From: CAYJLB01 sp964370845
GTDB taxonomy: Bacteria; Bacillota; Clostridia; Oscillospirales; Ruminococcaceae
Assembly: GCA_964370845.1 (NCBI GenBank)
Contig: CAYJLB010000005.1
Span: 5,556-69,555 of the forward strand
DNA: 64,000 nucleotides
Direction of reading: 5' to 3'
Shown here piece by piece: positions 36,790-44,879 of the stretch. The position numbers and the translations under genes were made by a program. The notes below the pieces were generated by a model that was given only the letters and a program-made list of their open reading frames with translations, did not search any database and was not told the origin of the DNA. Position 1 is the first letter of the stretch; each line of letters begins with the position of its first letter.

Positions 36790-37830
36790 TTGTTTGAAAG
36801 ATATTCTACAAAGGCTACCGTTACGAAAATACGTGCTTTGTACAGTAAAATGCTTAAATCTCAGCATTATTCCGATATGCTTAACAAGCAAACTGTAGCG
36901 GAAATTGCTTCTTACTTAAAAAATAATACTCATTATTCTGATATATTAGCAAATGTTGATACTGCGAACATTCACCGTGGATATTTGGAATCTCTTGTGA
37001 AATTGAACAATTTTAATTTATATGTTAAATTGCTCAAGTTTCAAGGGTTGGACAAGTATGAATTTTATAATTATGAATTGACAAATTCGGAAATTCATCA
37101 CATTTTGCGTTGTATTCTTGCTACTAATATAAAAGCGGAGGACACGTCCATTTCCTCACTACCTAGCTTTTTGATTTCTCATTCGAAAATTGATATGATG
37201 AAATTGTCAAAATGCAAGAATTTTAATGAAATTCTTCTAGTTATAAACGGGACAATTTATTATAAGTTGCTTAAAAATGTTGAGGTTTTAAAAGACGGGA
37301 CAGTGGATTATTTACTTTGCGAAAGAATTCTTATTACTTATTATTATGAGGATATTTTGGTAGCAATTTCAAAGGAATTTAGTGAGGATATTGCAAAAGA
37401 GTTGAAAGATATTATTTTGACAAGAATTGACCTTACTAATTTGCATAATGTTTATAGGTTAAAGGCTTATTATAATGGTTCAAAAGATGACGTTACAAAG
37501 GTTTTAATTCCTTATCACGGGAAAATTAGTAAGAATAGAATTAAAGCTATAAGTGGTGCAAAAGATGAAAAAGAAATGCTCTCTTTAATGGAAAAAACTA
37601 AATATATGCGGAATATGGATAAAAAAGATGAATTTTTCCTTGAACAGCATATAAATGAAGTGCGTTATAAAAATTTGAAAAAGACACTTAGAAATGCTAG
37701 TGATGCTCCTGTTGCTTTTTATTCTTTTATGAAACTTTGTGAGATTGAATGTAACAATGTAATTACTGTTACTGAGGGGATAAGGTACAAGGCTTCCCCT
37801 GAGTTTATTGAACAATTATTGATTATATAG
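36790..37830 (+). CDS. ntpC: V-type ATPase subunit C
   Basis: A 346-aa helical protein of the subunit C/AC39 family (the d-type central-stalk connector). Typical stretches: ATVTKIRALYSKML near the start, EIASYLKNNTHYSDIL, YLESLVKLNNFNLYVKLLKF, FINGTIYYKLLK-like region (VINGTIYYKLLK), and the closing NVITVTEGIRYKASPEFIEQLL. It links the rotor to the membrane ring. TTG start at 36790 after TAGGTG. Its TAG stop is followed at once by the CAAGCGGCAACGTGAC repeat module. Confidence 0.85.
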   Translation: MFERYSTKATVTKIRALYSKMLKSQHYSDMLNKQTVAEIASYLKNNTHYSDILANVDTANIHRGYLESLVKLNNFNLYVKLLKFQGLDKYEFYNYELTNSEIHHILRCILATNIKAEDTSISSLPSFLISHSKIDMMKLSKCKNFNEILLVINGTIYYKLLKNVEVLKDGTVDYLLCERILITYYYEDILVAISKEFSEDIAKELKDIILTRIDLTNLHNVYRLKAYYNGSKDDVTKVLIPYHGKISKNRIKAISGAKDEKEMLSLMEKTKYMRNMDKKDEFFLEQHINEVRYKNLKKTLRNASDAPVAFYSFMKLCEIECNNVITVTEGIRYKASPEFIEQLLII

Positions 37831-37985
37831 CAAGCGGCAACGTGACAACCCCGCTGTTATGCCCGCGTTTTTACTTTGTGAAATAGAAAACGTTCTGCCC
37901 GCGAGGTCGGATTATGTTGTAGGGGCGACCTGTGGTTGTCCGTTTATTGCAATTTTGTAGGGAATGCATTGTATGCATTCCGAAA
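37831..37985. repeat. Repeat cluster between V-ATPase subunits C and I
   Basis: Modules in order: caagcggcaacgtgac; tgttatgcccgcgttttta; tgcccgcgaggtcggatta; gtaggggcgacctgtggttg; ttattgcaattttgtaggga; atgcattgtatgcattccga (palindrome). It closely matches 17440-17570. It sits inside the operon without an obvious T-tailed terminator. Confidence 0.85.
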
Positions 37986-38014
37986 AACTTATTTTGAAAG
38001 GAATGATAGCTTAA

Positions 38015-39952
38015 ATGGGCATAGAAAAAATGGAGCTTATCAATATTTATGGTAAACTTTCATCTCTTAACTATGTATTGCTTAAATGCTGTGAGAGCAA
38101 TTGTTTTCATATTGAACCTGCGATACATTCCACACAAAAAATCCCTGGTATACGGGCTTTGAATGAGGAAAATCCCTATCTTACTCCTCTTGCGACGATA
38201 AAATCTTTAGCGAATAATTTGAATATTTCCCTTGAAAAAACTGATTATTCAGCCATAAATTTTTATTCTCCAGAAGAATTTACAAACCTTGCTCAAAACT
38301 TAAACGATACTTATAAATCGGTAAGCACTCAACTTGAAAAGGATAAGATTGAACTTTCTCAACTTGAACAATTACTTGACCAGATTGAGCATTTATGGGG
38401 ACTTGAAGTAAATTTTGAAAGAATTTTCGCTTGTGAGCATATTAAAGTAAGGGTAGGAAAAATTCCTGTGCAGTCTTTATCTAAACTAGAATATTATGAC
38501 GATACCGACTTAATTTTTGTTCCTTTTAAAAGGAATGAAACTTATGCTTGGGGAATGTATTTTGCCCCTGTGAGCGAGGGCTCTATGGCGGATTACATAA
38601 TGAGTACCCTTTATTTTGAACGGTTTAGAGTGCCTGATTTTGTAACGGGAACTCCTGAAACTGCTTTTCAAAAATTGATTGAAAGAAAAAATGAGCTTAT
38701 CACTTCTATTAAAAAAGATGAAAGCGAATTGGCGGAATTTTTTACTAAAAATAAAGAAGTTATAAACAAGTGTTATCATAAAATTAAAAATCTTGGTGAA
38801 ATGTTTGAACTTCGTAAAAATGCGGCAGTTTTAAATGATGATTTTTATTTAGTTGGATTTGTACCACGAGAAAAGTCGGAAATGTTTAAAGATTTTTTTG
38901 ATGAAGCTGAAGATGTGACGGTAACCTTAAAACCTCCTGAAACGGATTTAGCTTTAGTTCCTCCCACAAAACTAAAAAATGGATTTTTCTCAAAACCTTT
39001 TACTCCTCTAATTGAAATGTATGGAATGCCTGGTTATAAGGATATTAACCCCACTGGTTTATTTGCATTTTTGTACTGTTTGCTTTTCGGGATAATGTTT
39101 GGCGATATTGGACAAGGTTTAGTCATTATCCTTATTGGATTATTAATGAAACATAAAATGAAAAATCCCACTGGGGGAGTTTTGACGCGGGTAGGTGCAT
39201 TTAGTACTTTCTTTGGGTTTATTTATGGTTCAATTTTTGGTTTTGAACACGCATTAGACGGATTTTACAAGGCGATTGGACTTGGACATAAGCCTATTGA
39301 AGTTTTCCACGAAACTAATTTAATATTAATTTCTGCCATTGTGATAGGAATTTTAATTATTGGAATTTCAATTTCTCTAAACATAATTCTTGGGTTTAGG
39401 CAGAAAAATTATGAAAAAGCATTGTTTAGCAACAACGGTTTGGCGGGATTTGTTTTTTATATGTCCCTTATTATTGGACTTGCTTTAGATTTTGCTTTTG
39501 GTGTAAAAGTAATGACTGCACCTTATGTAGTAGTATTTATTGTTTTTCCCCTTGTATTAATGTTTTTTAGAGTGCCTTTTGGGAATTACATTAAGTACAA
39601 AAAACTAAAATCCGAGGGCGGACATCACGAAGGAATAGGTTCGTTTATTGCAGAAAACTTTTTTGAATTATTCGAATTTTTATTATCTTTTGTAGCAAAT
39701 ACTTTGTCTTTCTTGCGTGTTGGAGGGTTCGTGCTTTCTCACTCAGGAATGATGCTTGTAGTTATGACACTTTCCGAAATGGTAGCGGGAACAGGTTCAA
39801 TTTTAGTTATTATAGGCGGAAATGCTTTTGTTATGGCTCTTGAGGGAATGGTTGTGGCAATTCAAGTTATGAGGCTTTGTTACTACGAAATGTTCTCAAG
39901 ATTTTATGATGCAAACGGGAAAAAATTTACTCCGGTTGGAGTTACTCAGTAA
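38015..39952 (+). CDS. ntpI: V-type ATPase subunit I (a-type stator)
   Basis: A 645-aa protein. The N-terminal half (to about 330) is a cytoplasmic helical arm with Ferredoxin-like lobes; the C-terminal half has seven or eight membrane helices (about 345 onward), with GLFAFLYCLLFGIMFGDIGQG and the proton/sodium-path region FVANTLSFLRVGGFVLSH (conserved Arg). This subunit forms the ion half-channels next to the c-ring. ATG at 38015 follows GAAAGGAATGATAGCTTAA. Confidence 0.93.
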   Translation: MGIEKMELINIYGKLSSLNYVLLKCCESNCFHIEPAIHSTQKIPGIRALNEENPYLTPLATIKSLANNLNISLEKTDYSAINFYSPEEFTNLAQNLNDTYKSVSTQLEKDKIELSQLEQLLDQIEHLWGLEVNFERIFACEHIKVRVGKIPVQSLSKLEYYDDTDLIFVPFKRNETYAWGMYFAPVSEGSMADYIMSTLYFERFRVPDFVTGTPETAFQKLIERKNELITSIKKDESELAEFFTKNKEVINKCYHKIKNLGEMFELRKNAAVLNDDFYLVGFVPREKSEMFKDFFDEAEDVTVTLKPPETDLALVPPTKLKNGFFSKPFTPLIEMYGMPGYKDINPTGLFAFLYCLLFGIMFGDIGQGLVIILIGLLMKHKMKNPTGGVLTRVGAFSTFFGFIYGSIFGFEHALDGFYKAIGLGHKPIEVFHETNLILISAIVIGILIIGISISLNIILGFRQKNYEKALFSNNGLAGFVFYMSLIIGLALDFAFGVKVMTAPYVVVFIVFPLVLMFFRVPFGNYIKYKKLKSEGGHHEGIGSFIAENFFELFEFLLSFVANTLSFLRVGGFVLSHSGMMLVVMTLSEMVAGTGSILVIIGGNAFVMALEGMVVAIQVMRLCYYEMFSRFYDANGKKFTPVGVTQ

Positions 39953-40028
39953 AGGATTGTTTTGAGTTATTGTGCTTTTCTCCGTACAGGATTGTAAAGG
40001 CACAAAACTAAGAAAGGAATGTTTATAT

Positions 40029-40451
40029 ATGTATTTATTTTTATTACCTCTTATTGCAGTTATTTTGATTTTGATGCCAATTATTTTATGTGTAAAAAGA
40101 AATTATCAAGGGAAAAAAGCTAAAAATGCTTTTATTGCAAATCTTTGTGCTTTTGCAGGTGTTGTTTTAGTTGCAATTTTAGTTCCTATGACAGGTTTTG
40201 CCGCTGAAGAAGTTGCAATTTTAACTGACGGTGGACTAAGCAAAGGTCTTGGTTACCTTGCGGCGGCTTTGGTTACAGGTCTTTCTTCTTTAGGAGCTGG
40301 TATTGCAGTAGCTGCTGCTGCTCCTGCTGCTATTGGTGCAGTAAGTGAAGAACCTACTTCTTTTGTTAAAGCGTTAATTTTCGTTGCTCTTGGTGAGGGT
40401 GTTGCGATTTACGGAATTCTTATTTCGATACTCATTATAAATAACTTGTAA
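40029..40451 (+). CDS. ntpK: V-type ATPase proteolipid subunit K (c-ring)
   Basis: A 140-aa protein with four hydrophobic segments: 1-22, 32-58, 68-100 and 112-139. The last two form the usual c-subunit hairpin (LGYLAAALVTGLSSLGAGIA and FVALGEGVAIYGILISILI, with the ion-binding Glu in ALGEG). The first two helices (MYLFLLPLIAVILILMPIIL, then AFAGVVLVAILVPMTGFAAE) lack a carboxylate. I see no Gln matching the Na-binding site of Enterococcus NtpK, but this is only a rough reading. ATG at 40029 follows AAAGGAATGTTTATAT. The TAA is the first base triplet of the 45-bp array. Confidence 0.85.
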   Translation: MYLFLLPLIAVILILMPIILCVKRNYQGKKAKNAFIANLCAFAGVVLVAILVPMTGFAAEEVAILTDGGLSKGLGYLAAALVTGLSSLGAGIAVAAAAPAAIGAVSEEPTSFVKALIFVALGEGVAIYGILISILIINNL

Positions 40452-40675
40452 GAACGGCTACTGCGTAGCGTTTACAAGTTATTCAACAGCTTGTAATAAT
40501 TGATATTACATAACTAATTACAAGTTATTCAATAGCCTATAAGAACGGCTACTGTGTAGCGTTTATATGCTATTAAACAGTTTATAAGAATGGCTACTAT
40601 GTAGCGATTATATGCTATTAAACAGTTTATAAGAACGGCTACTATGTAGCGATTATATGCTGTTGTAAAAAACTG
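40449..40675. repeat. 45-bp tandem array after subunit K
   Basis: Units beginning taagaacggctac start at 40449, 40540, 40585 and 40630; the second 45-bp slot (about 40494-40539) is degenerate. Each has the hairpin gctac-tgc/tgt/tat-gtagc, and the loop base changes between units while the stem is kept. The first unit begins with the TAA stop codon of subunit K. Confidence 0.85.
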
Positions 40676-40705
40676 TAGGGGCAAGGCTTGCTTTGTCCGC
40701 AGTTT
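40676..40705. repeat. Interspersed module (ggcaaggcttg type)
   Basis: gtaggggcaaggcttgcttt followed by gtccgcag; the same type as ggacaaggcaagccttgtcc at 61068. It lies between the 45-bp array and the next gene. Confidence 0.65.
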
Positions 40706-40724
40706 AAAGGAAAGGTTGAGTGAA

Positions 40725-41786
40725 TTGCAAAAAATTCGGTTGCTTAAAAGGTTTTTATTCTTAACGGCAATGTTGTTTTTAACTTTTAATAGTATTATTA
40801 TTTCAATGTTGACCTATATTTTTCTCAATTTTTCACTTTTAGTTTTAGCGTTTATTACTATTCAAAGCTGGAAAAAGAGGATTGTTACCAGTATTATTTT
40901 CTGTCTTATTACACCAATGCAAATACTTTTTTCTCTTTACCTAATTGATAATGAAAGTTTGAATTTATTCCAGAGTGTTATGTCAATTTTTATGTCCTAT
41001 TTGCAAGTATTCTTCTCTTTTGGAGTGGAACAATTTATTGAAATAAGAAATTATCATAACGAAATCTTTCACAATTCAATAAGGTCGAATGTACTTTGGT
41101 TTGCAGATATTGCTGAGTTTAACAAGCGAATTGTTAAAAGTCAAGAGAGAATTACTAGAGTTGGCTCGGTTATGACATATAAAAATATTAATCAAATTGT
41201 TCGGGAAATTGCAAGGAATAGTTCCTTTTCCTACATAAATAATGGCACGTTAACTCAAACTTATTTCGATACTCTTGAGGAAACTTTAGAGGATAAAGCT
41301 GTTTATATAGTCTTGTCCGATACGGGGAGTGTCCCTAGCCAAGTTATTTCAATTTTTACCGAAAAGCCATACAATCATGTGTCAATTTCTTTTGATAAGG
41401 AACTTAAAACTTTGATTAGTTATAATGGCGGTGAGCGTGTAAATCCTCCTGGGTTAAACAGCGAAATGATTAGCTTTTTAGCTAAGAAAAAGGACGCTGC
41501 TATATATGTTTATAAGCTTTGTGTAACAGAGTCGCAAAAGAAGATGATGATTGATAAAATTAAGGAAATTAATGAACAGGGAAGTGCGTACAATCTTTTA
41601 GGACTTGCGTTAAAAAAGTCATTTAAGCCAAATATTATGTATTGTTCTCAGTTTGTTTATTCCTTATTAAAGTATGCAAGAGTTAATTATTTTGAAAAGA
41701 GTTCAGATGATATAAAGCCAACGGATTTGATTGAACTTGATTATGAACGAAAGTTATCTTTTGAATATAAAATAAAACTCTACTAG
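40725..41786 (+). CDS. Membrane protein with permuted papain-like (YiiX-type NlpC/P60) domain
   Basis: About 353 aa. Three N-terminal hydrophobic segments (about 8-30, 33-50, 55-75, perhaps a fourth near 85-100), a linker, then a C-terminal domain with VYIVLSDTG, a candidate catalytic His in PYNHVSISFDK, and a candidate Cys in MYCSQFVYSLLKYA, then KPTDLIEL. His before Cys, with these contexts, fits the circularly permuted NlpC/P60 (YiiX/YycO) group, which includes amidase- and acyltransferase-like enzymes. It lies inside the V-ATPase operon between K and F. TTG at 40725 is chosen for spacing from AAAGGAAAGG; TTG at 40716 is possible. Its TAG stop is fused to a repeat module. Confidence 0.65.
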   Translation: MQKIRLLKRFLFLTAMLFLTFNSIIISMLTYIFLNFSLLVLAFITIQSWKKRIVTSIIFCLITPMQILFSLYLIDNESLNLFQSVMSIFMSYLQVFFSFGVEQFIEIRNYHNEIFHNSIRSNVLWFADIAEFNKRIVKSQERITRVGSVMTYKNINQIVREIARNSSFSYINNGTLTQTYFDTLEETLEDKAVYIVLSDTGSVPSQVISIFTEKPYNHVSISFDKELKTLISYNGGERVNPPGLNSEMISFLAKKKDAAIYVYKLCVTESQKKMMIDKIKEINEQGSAYNLLGLALKKSFKPNIMYCSQFVYSLLKYARVNYFEKSSDDIKPTDLIELDYERKLSFEYKIKLY

Positions 41787-42125
41787 GCAACGTGACGTTG
41801 CATCCATGCCCGCACTAAACAAAGAGAAATAGGCTAATTTTGTTTNNNNNNNNNNNNNNNNNNNNNNNNNNNNNNNNNNNNNNNNNNNNNNNNNNNNNNN
41901 NNNNNNNNNNNNNNNNNNNNNNNNNNNNNNNNNNNNNNNNNNNNNACTAAACAAAGAGAAATAGGCTAATTTTGTTTCTGCGAGGTCGGATTTTGTAGGG
42001 CAAGGGCTCTGCTCTTGCCGTTTATCGCAATTGTAGGCAAGCGTGACGTTGCATCCATGCCCGCACTAAACAAAGAGAAATAGGCTAATTTTGTTTCTGC
42101 GAGGTCGGATTTTGTAGGGTATGCG
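41786..42125. repeat. 119-bp tandem repeat array interrupted by an assembly gap
   Basis: Starts with taggcaacgtgacgttgcat, whose TAG is the stop of the preceding gene. A 32-base block beginning actaaacaaagagaaatagg occurs at 41814, 41946 and 42065; the last two are 119 bases apart. Units also hold tctgcgaggtcggattttgt, gggcaagggctctgctcttg and aagcgtgacgttgcatccat. The gap lies between two identical blocks, so the number of units is unknown. Confidence 0.85.
41846..41945. other. Assembly gap (100 N)
   Basis: Exactly 100 Ns, flanked on both sides by the same repeat block. The true length depends on how many 119-bp units are missing. Confidence 0.98.
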
Positions 42126-42161
42126 TTGTATGTATATTTTCAGAAAGGAATGGTTTTATCT

Positions 42162-42470
42162 GTGAAATTTTTTTTAATAAGCGATAACGTTGATACCCAA
42201 ATGGGAATGCGACTTGCTGGCATTGAAGGCGTTGTTGTCCATGAAAAGCAAGAGGTTGAACAAGAAATTTATAAAGCTATTCATAATGATGAGATTGGAA
42301 TAATACTCATCACACAAAAGTTAATGATTCTTTGTGAGGAATATATTTATAACTATAAATTGAACAAAAAAAAGCCACTTATAATCGAAATTCCTGATAG
42401 GCACGCAACTACAAATATTGGAACTACTATTTCAAAATATGTTGAAAATGCTATTGGGATTAAGCTATAA
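42162..42470 (+). CDS. V-type ATPase subunit F
   Basis: A 102-aa protein, KFFLISDNVDTQMGMRLAGIEG then GIILITQKLMILCEEYIYNY and PLIIEIPDRHAT. This is the Rossmann-like central-stalk subunit F (NtpG in Enterococcus), which associates with subunit D in the rotor. GTG start at 42162 after GAAAGGAATGGTTTTATCT; a longer ATG frame from 42126 runs back through the repeat. Confidence 0.88.
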   Translation: MKFFLISDNVDTQMGMRLAGIEGVVVHEKQEVEQEIYKAIHNDEIGIILITQKLMILCEEYIYNYKLNKKKPLIIEIPDRHATTNIGTTISKYVENAIGIKL

Positions 42471-42496
42471 AATTTTATTGAACGGAGGGAAGAAAA

Positions 42497-43096
42497 TTGG
42501 ATTCACAACAAATTAAATTCGACCGCTTTAGTAAGGCTGTTATTACCGACATAAATAAAAAAGTGCAAGTCATAGTTTGTGAAGCGGAAAAAAATCATCA
42601 GCAAGCTGTGGACGATATTGCAGTCAAGGGTGAAGAATTCAAGGCTGATAAAATACAAAAGGGGAAAAAGCAAATTCTTGAAAAATATGTGAGGGAAATT
42701 TCTTCTGCTAGTTTAAATTCAAATAAAGAAGTGCTTTTATATAGAGCTGAACTCTGTAACGAACTTTTTGATAATATAATAAATAGACTTGAAAATTATA
42801 CAAACAGTAATAATTATGTTGTTTTTTTACAAAATGAAATAGAAAAAGTTTTTGAAAAAGCCGATAAAACGGAAAAAGTTGAAGTTTTACTTAAGGAAAA
42901 AGATTTAGTTTTATTTGAGGAATTGGTTGAGAAATGTTCCCTTAAAAACGCTGTTTCAAAAATTGATAATTCAATAAAAATTGGCGGAGTTAAGATTTTG
43001 TTTACAAAGAAAAATATAATCGACGATAGAACTTTAGACCTTGCTTTAGACCTTGAAAGAGAAAGATTTAACCAAAGTTCTAAACTTGAAATTTAA
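42497..43096 (+). CDS. ntpE: V-type ATPase subunit E
   Basis: A 199-aa stator subunit: a long N-terminal helix (residues about 1-100, e.g. VIVCEAEKNHQQAVDDIAV) and a small mixed alpha/beta head ending IGGVKILFTKKNIIDDRTLD, the usual closing motif of the family. TTG start at 42497 after GGAGGGA. It pairs with the G/H subunit encoded at the operon start. The next gene's reading frame begins 19 bases after the stop. Confidence 0.88.
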   Translation: MDSQQIKFDRFSKAVITDINKKVQVIVCEAEKNHQQAVDDIAVKGEEFKADKIQKGKKQILEKYVREISSASLNSNKEVLLYRAELCNELFDNIINRLENYTNSNNYVVFLQNEIEKVFEKADKTEKVEVLLKEKDLVLFEELVEKCSLKNAVSKIDNSIKIGGVKILFTKKNIIDDRTLDLALDLERERFNQSSKLEI

Positions 43097-43115
43097 TATA
43101 AATGAGGTGGTTGCG

Positions 43116-44864
43116 GTGGAAAATTTAATTTATTCGATAAATGGCCCTGTTGTAAAAGTTAAAAATGCAAAGGCTTTTTCTATGCTTGAAATGGTTTATG
43201 TAGGGCATAAAAGGCTTATTGGTGAGGTGATTTCTATTACCACCGAGTTCACCACTATTCAAGTTTATGAGGTTACAACTGGATTAAAACCAAATGAACC
43301 TGTTTACACTACGGGAAGTCCTATGTGTGCTTTGCTAGGCCCTGGAATTATATCAAATATTTTCGACGGAATAGAAAGACCACTTAAAAGTATTGCCGAA
43401 GTTAGTGGGGAATTTATTGACGTTGGTGTAAACGTTCCTTTTCTTGATGAAGAAAAATTGTACGATGTGACTTTGACAGCAAAAGTTGGAGATTTTCTTA
43501 ATGGGGGAGAGATTTATGCTACTTGCCCCGAAACTTCAATTATTACTCATAAATGTATGGTTCACCCCGAAATGAGTGGTGAAATTATTTGGACTGCACA
43601 AAATGGACAGTATAAAATTCATGATAAAGTTGCAGTTATTAAAACAAATGAGGGTGAAGTTGACCTTACTTTGTGTCAAAAATGGCCTATTAGACAGTCA
43701 AGACCTGTTAAAAATAGACTACCTATTAAAAAGCCATTAATCACTGGACAAAGGGTAATTGATACTATTATTCCTATTGCTAAAGGTGGAACTGCCGCTA
43801 TTCCTGGTGGTTTTGGGACAGGAAAAACTATGACACAGCATCAGCTTGCTAAGTGGTGTGACGCTGACATAATTGTTTATATTGGCTGTGGTGAACGTGG
43901 AAACGAAATGACACAAGTTCTTGAGGAATTCTCAAGTCTTATTGACCCGAAATCAAATAGACCACTTACTGATAGAACAGTTTTAATTGCAAACACTTCA
44001 AATATGCCTGTTGCAGCTCGTGAGGCTTCAATTTACACAGGGATAACTTTGGCTGAATATTACCGTGATATGGGTTATCACATTGCGATTATGGCGGACT
44101 CTACTTCACGTTGGGCGGAGGCTTTAAGGGAAATTTCTGGGCGACTTGAAGAAATGCCAGCAGAAGAAGGCTTCCCGGCTTATCTTCCATCAAGATTATC
44201 CGAATTTTACGAGCGAAGTGGTTATATTGAAACTCTTAATAATAAAGAGGGTTCAATTACAATTATTGGTGCAGTTTCGCCACAGGGTTCTGATTTTTCC
44301 GAGCCTGTTACCCAAAACACAAAGCGTTTTGTTCGCTGTTTTTGGGCACTTGACAAATCCCTTGCTTATGCTAGGCATTATCCTGCTATTAACTGGACTA
44401 TGAGTTACAGCGAATATTTAGAGGATACTGCTGATTACTACAAAGAATTTGGTGGAGAATTTTTCACTGAATATAGAAACATGCTTTCTAATTTGCTTAT
44501 TGAAGAAAATAAGTTGATGGAAATTGTAAAATTAATCGGTTCGGACGTTTTGCCTGATGACCAAAAGTTAATTATTGAAATTGCAAGAGTAATTAGGGTT
44601 GGAATTTTGCAACAAAATGCTTACCACAAAGATGATACTTATGTTCCTCTTAAAAAGCAATATTTAATGACTGAAACTGTGTTAAAACTTTATGATGAAA
44701 GCAAAAAAGCCATTGGAAAAAATGTTACAATGAGTGAGATTTTAGCCACTGGTTTATATGAAAAAATAATTAAAATGAAATACGATATTCCAAATGACAG
44801 GCTGGATTTATTTACCCAGTACAATGATGATATTGTTTCGACAATTAGTAAATTGTGGGAGTAA
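43116..44864 (+). CDS. ntpA: V-type ATPase catalytic subunit A
   Basis: A 582-aa protein. N-terminal beta barrel from ENLIYSINGPVVKV, the A-specific non-homologous region (about 110-190), Walker A GGFGTGKTMTQHQ, the YIGCGERGNEMTQVLEEF strand, and the Walker B-side MADSTSRWAEALREISGRLE. It hydrolyses or makes ATP at the A-B interfaces. GTG at 43116, following TGAGGTGG, gives the typical N-terminus; an upstream ATG frame overlaps subunit E. A RAYT transposase gene separates it from subunit B. Confidence 0.96.
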   Translation: MENLIYSINGPVVKVKNAKAFSMLEMVYVGHKRLIGEVISITTEFTTIQVYEVTTGLKPNEPVYTTGSPMCALLGPGIISNIFDGIERPLKSIAEVSGEFIDVGVNVPFLDEEKLYDVTLTAKVGDFLNGGEIYATCPETSIITHKCMVHPEMSGEIIWTAQNGQYKIHDKVAVIKTNEGEVDLTLCQKWPIRQSRPVKNRLPIKKPLITGQRVIDTIIPIAKGGTAAIPGGFGTGKTMTQHQLAKWCDADIIVYIGCGERGNEMTQVLEEFSSLIDPKSNRPLTDRTVLIANTSNMPVAAREASIYTGITLAEYYRDMGYHIAIMADSTSRWAEALREISGRLEEMPAEEGFPAYLPSRLSEFYERSGYIETLNNKEGSITIIGAVSPQGSDFSEPVTQNTKRFVRCFWALDKSLAYARHYPAINWTMSYSEYLEDTADYYKEFGGEFFTEYRNMLSNLLIEENKLMEIVKLIGSDVLPDDQKLIIEIARVIRVGILQQNAYHKDDTYVPLKKQYLMTETVLKLYDESKKAIGKNVTMSEILATGLYEKIIKMKYDIPNDRLDLFTQYNDDIVSTISKLWE

Positions 44865-44879
44865 GTAAAAGGTGTTAAA

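Noticed and set aside
41754..41954. Minus-strand open frame through the N gap
   Set aside because: Most of it is unknown sequence, and the rest is repeat.
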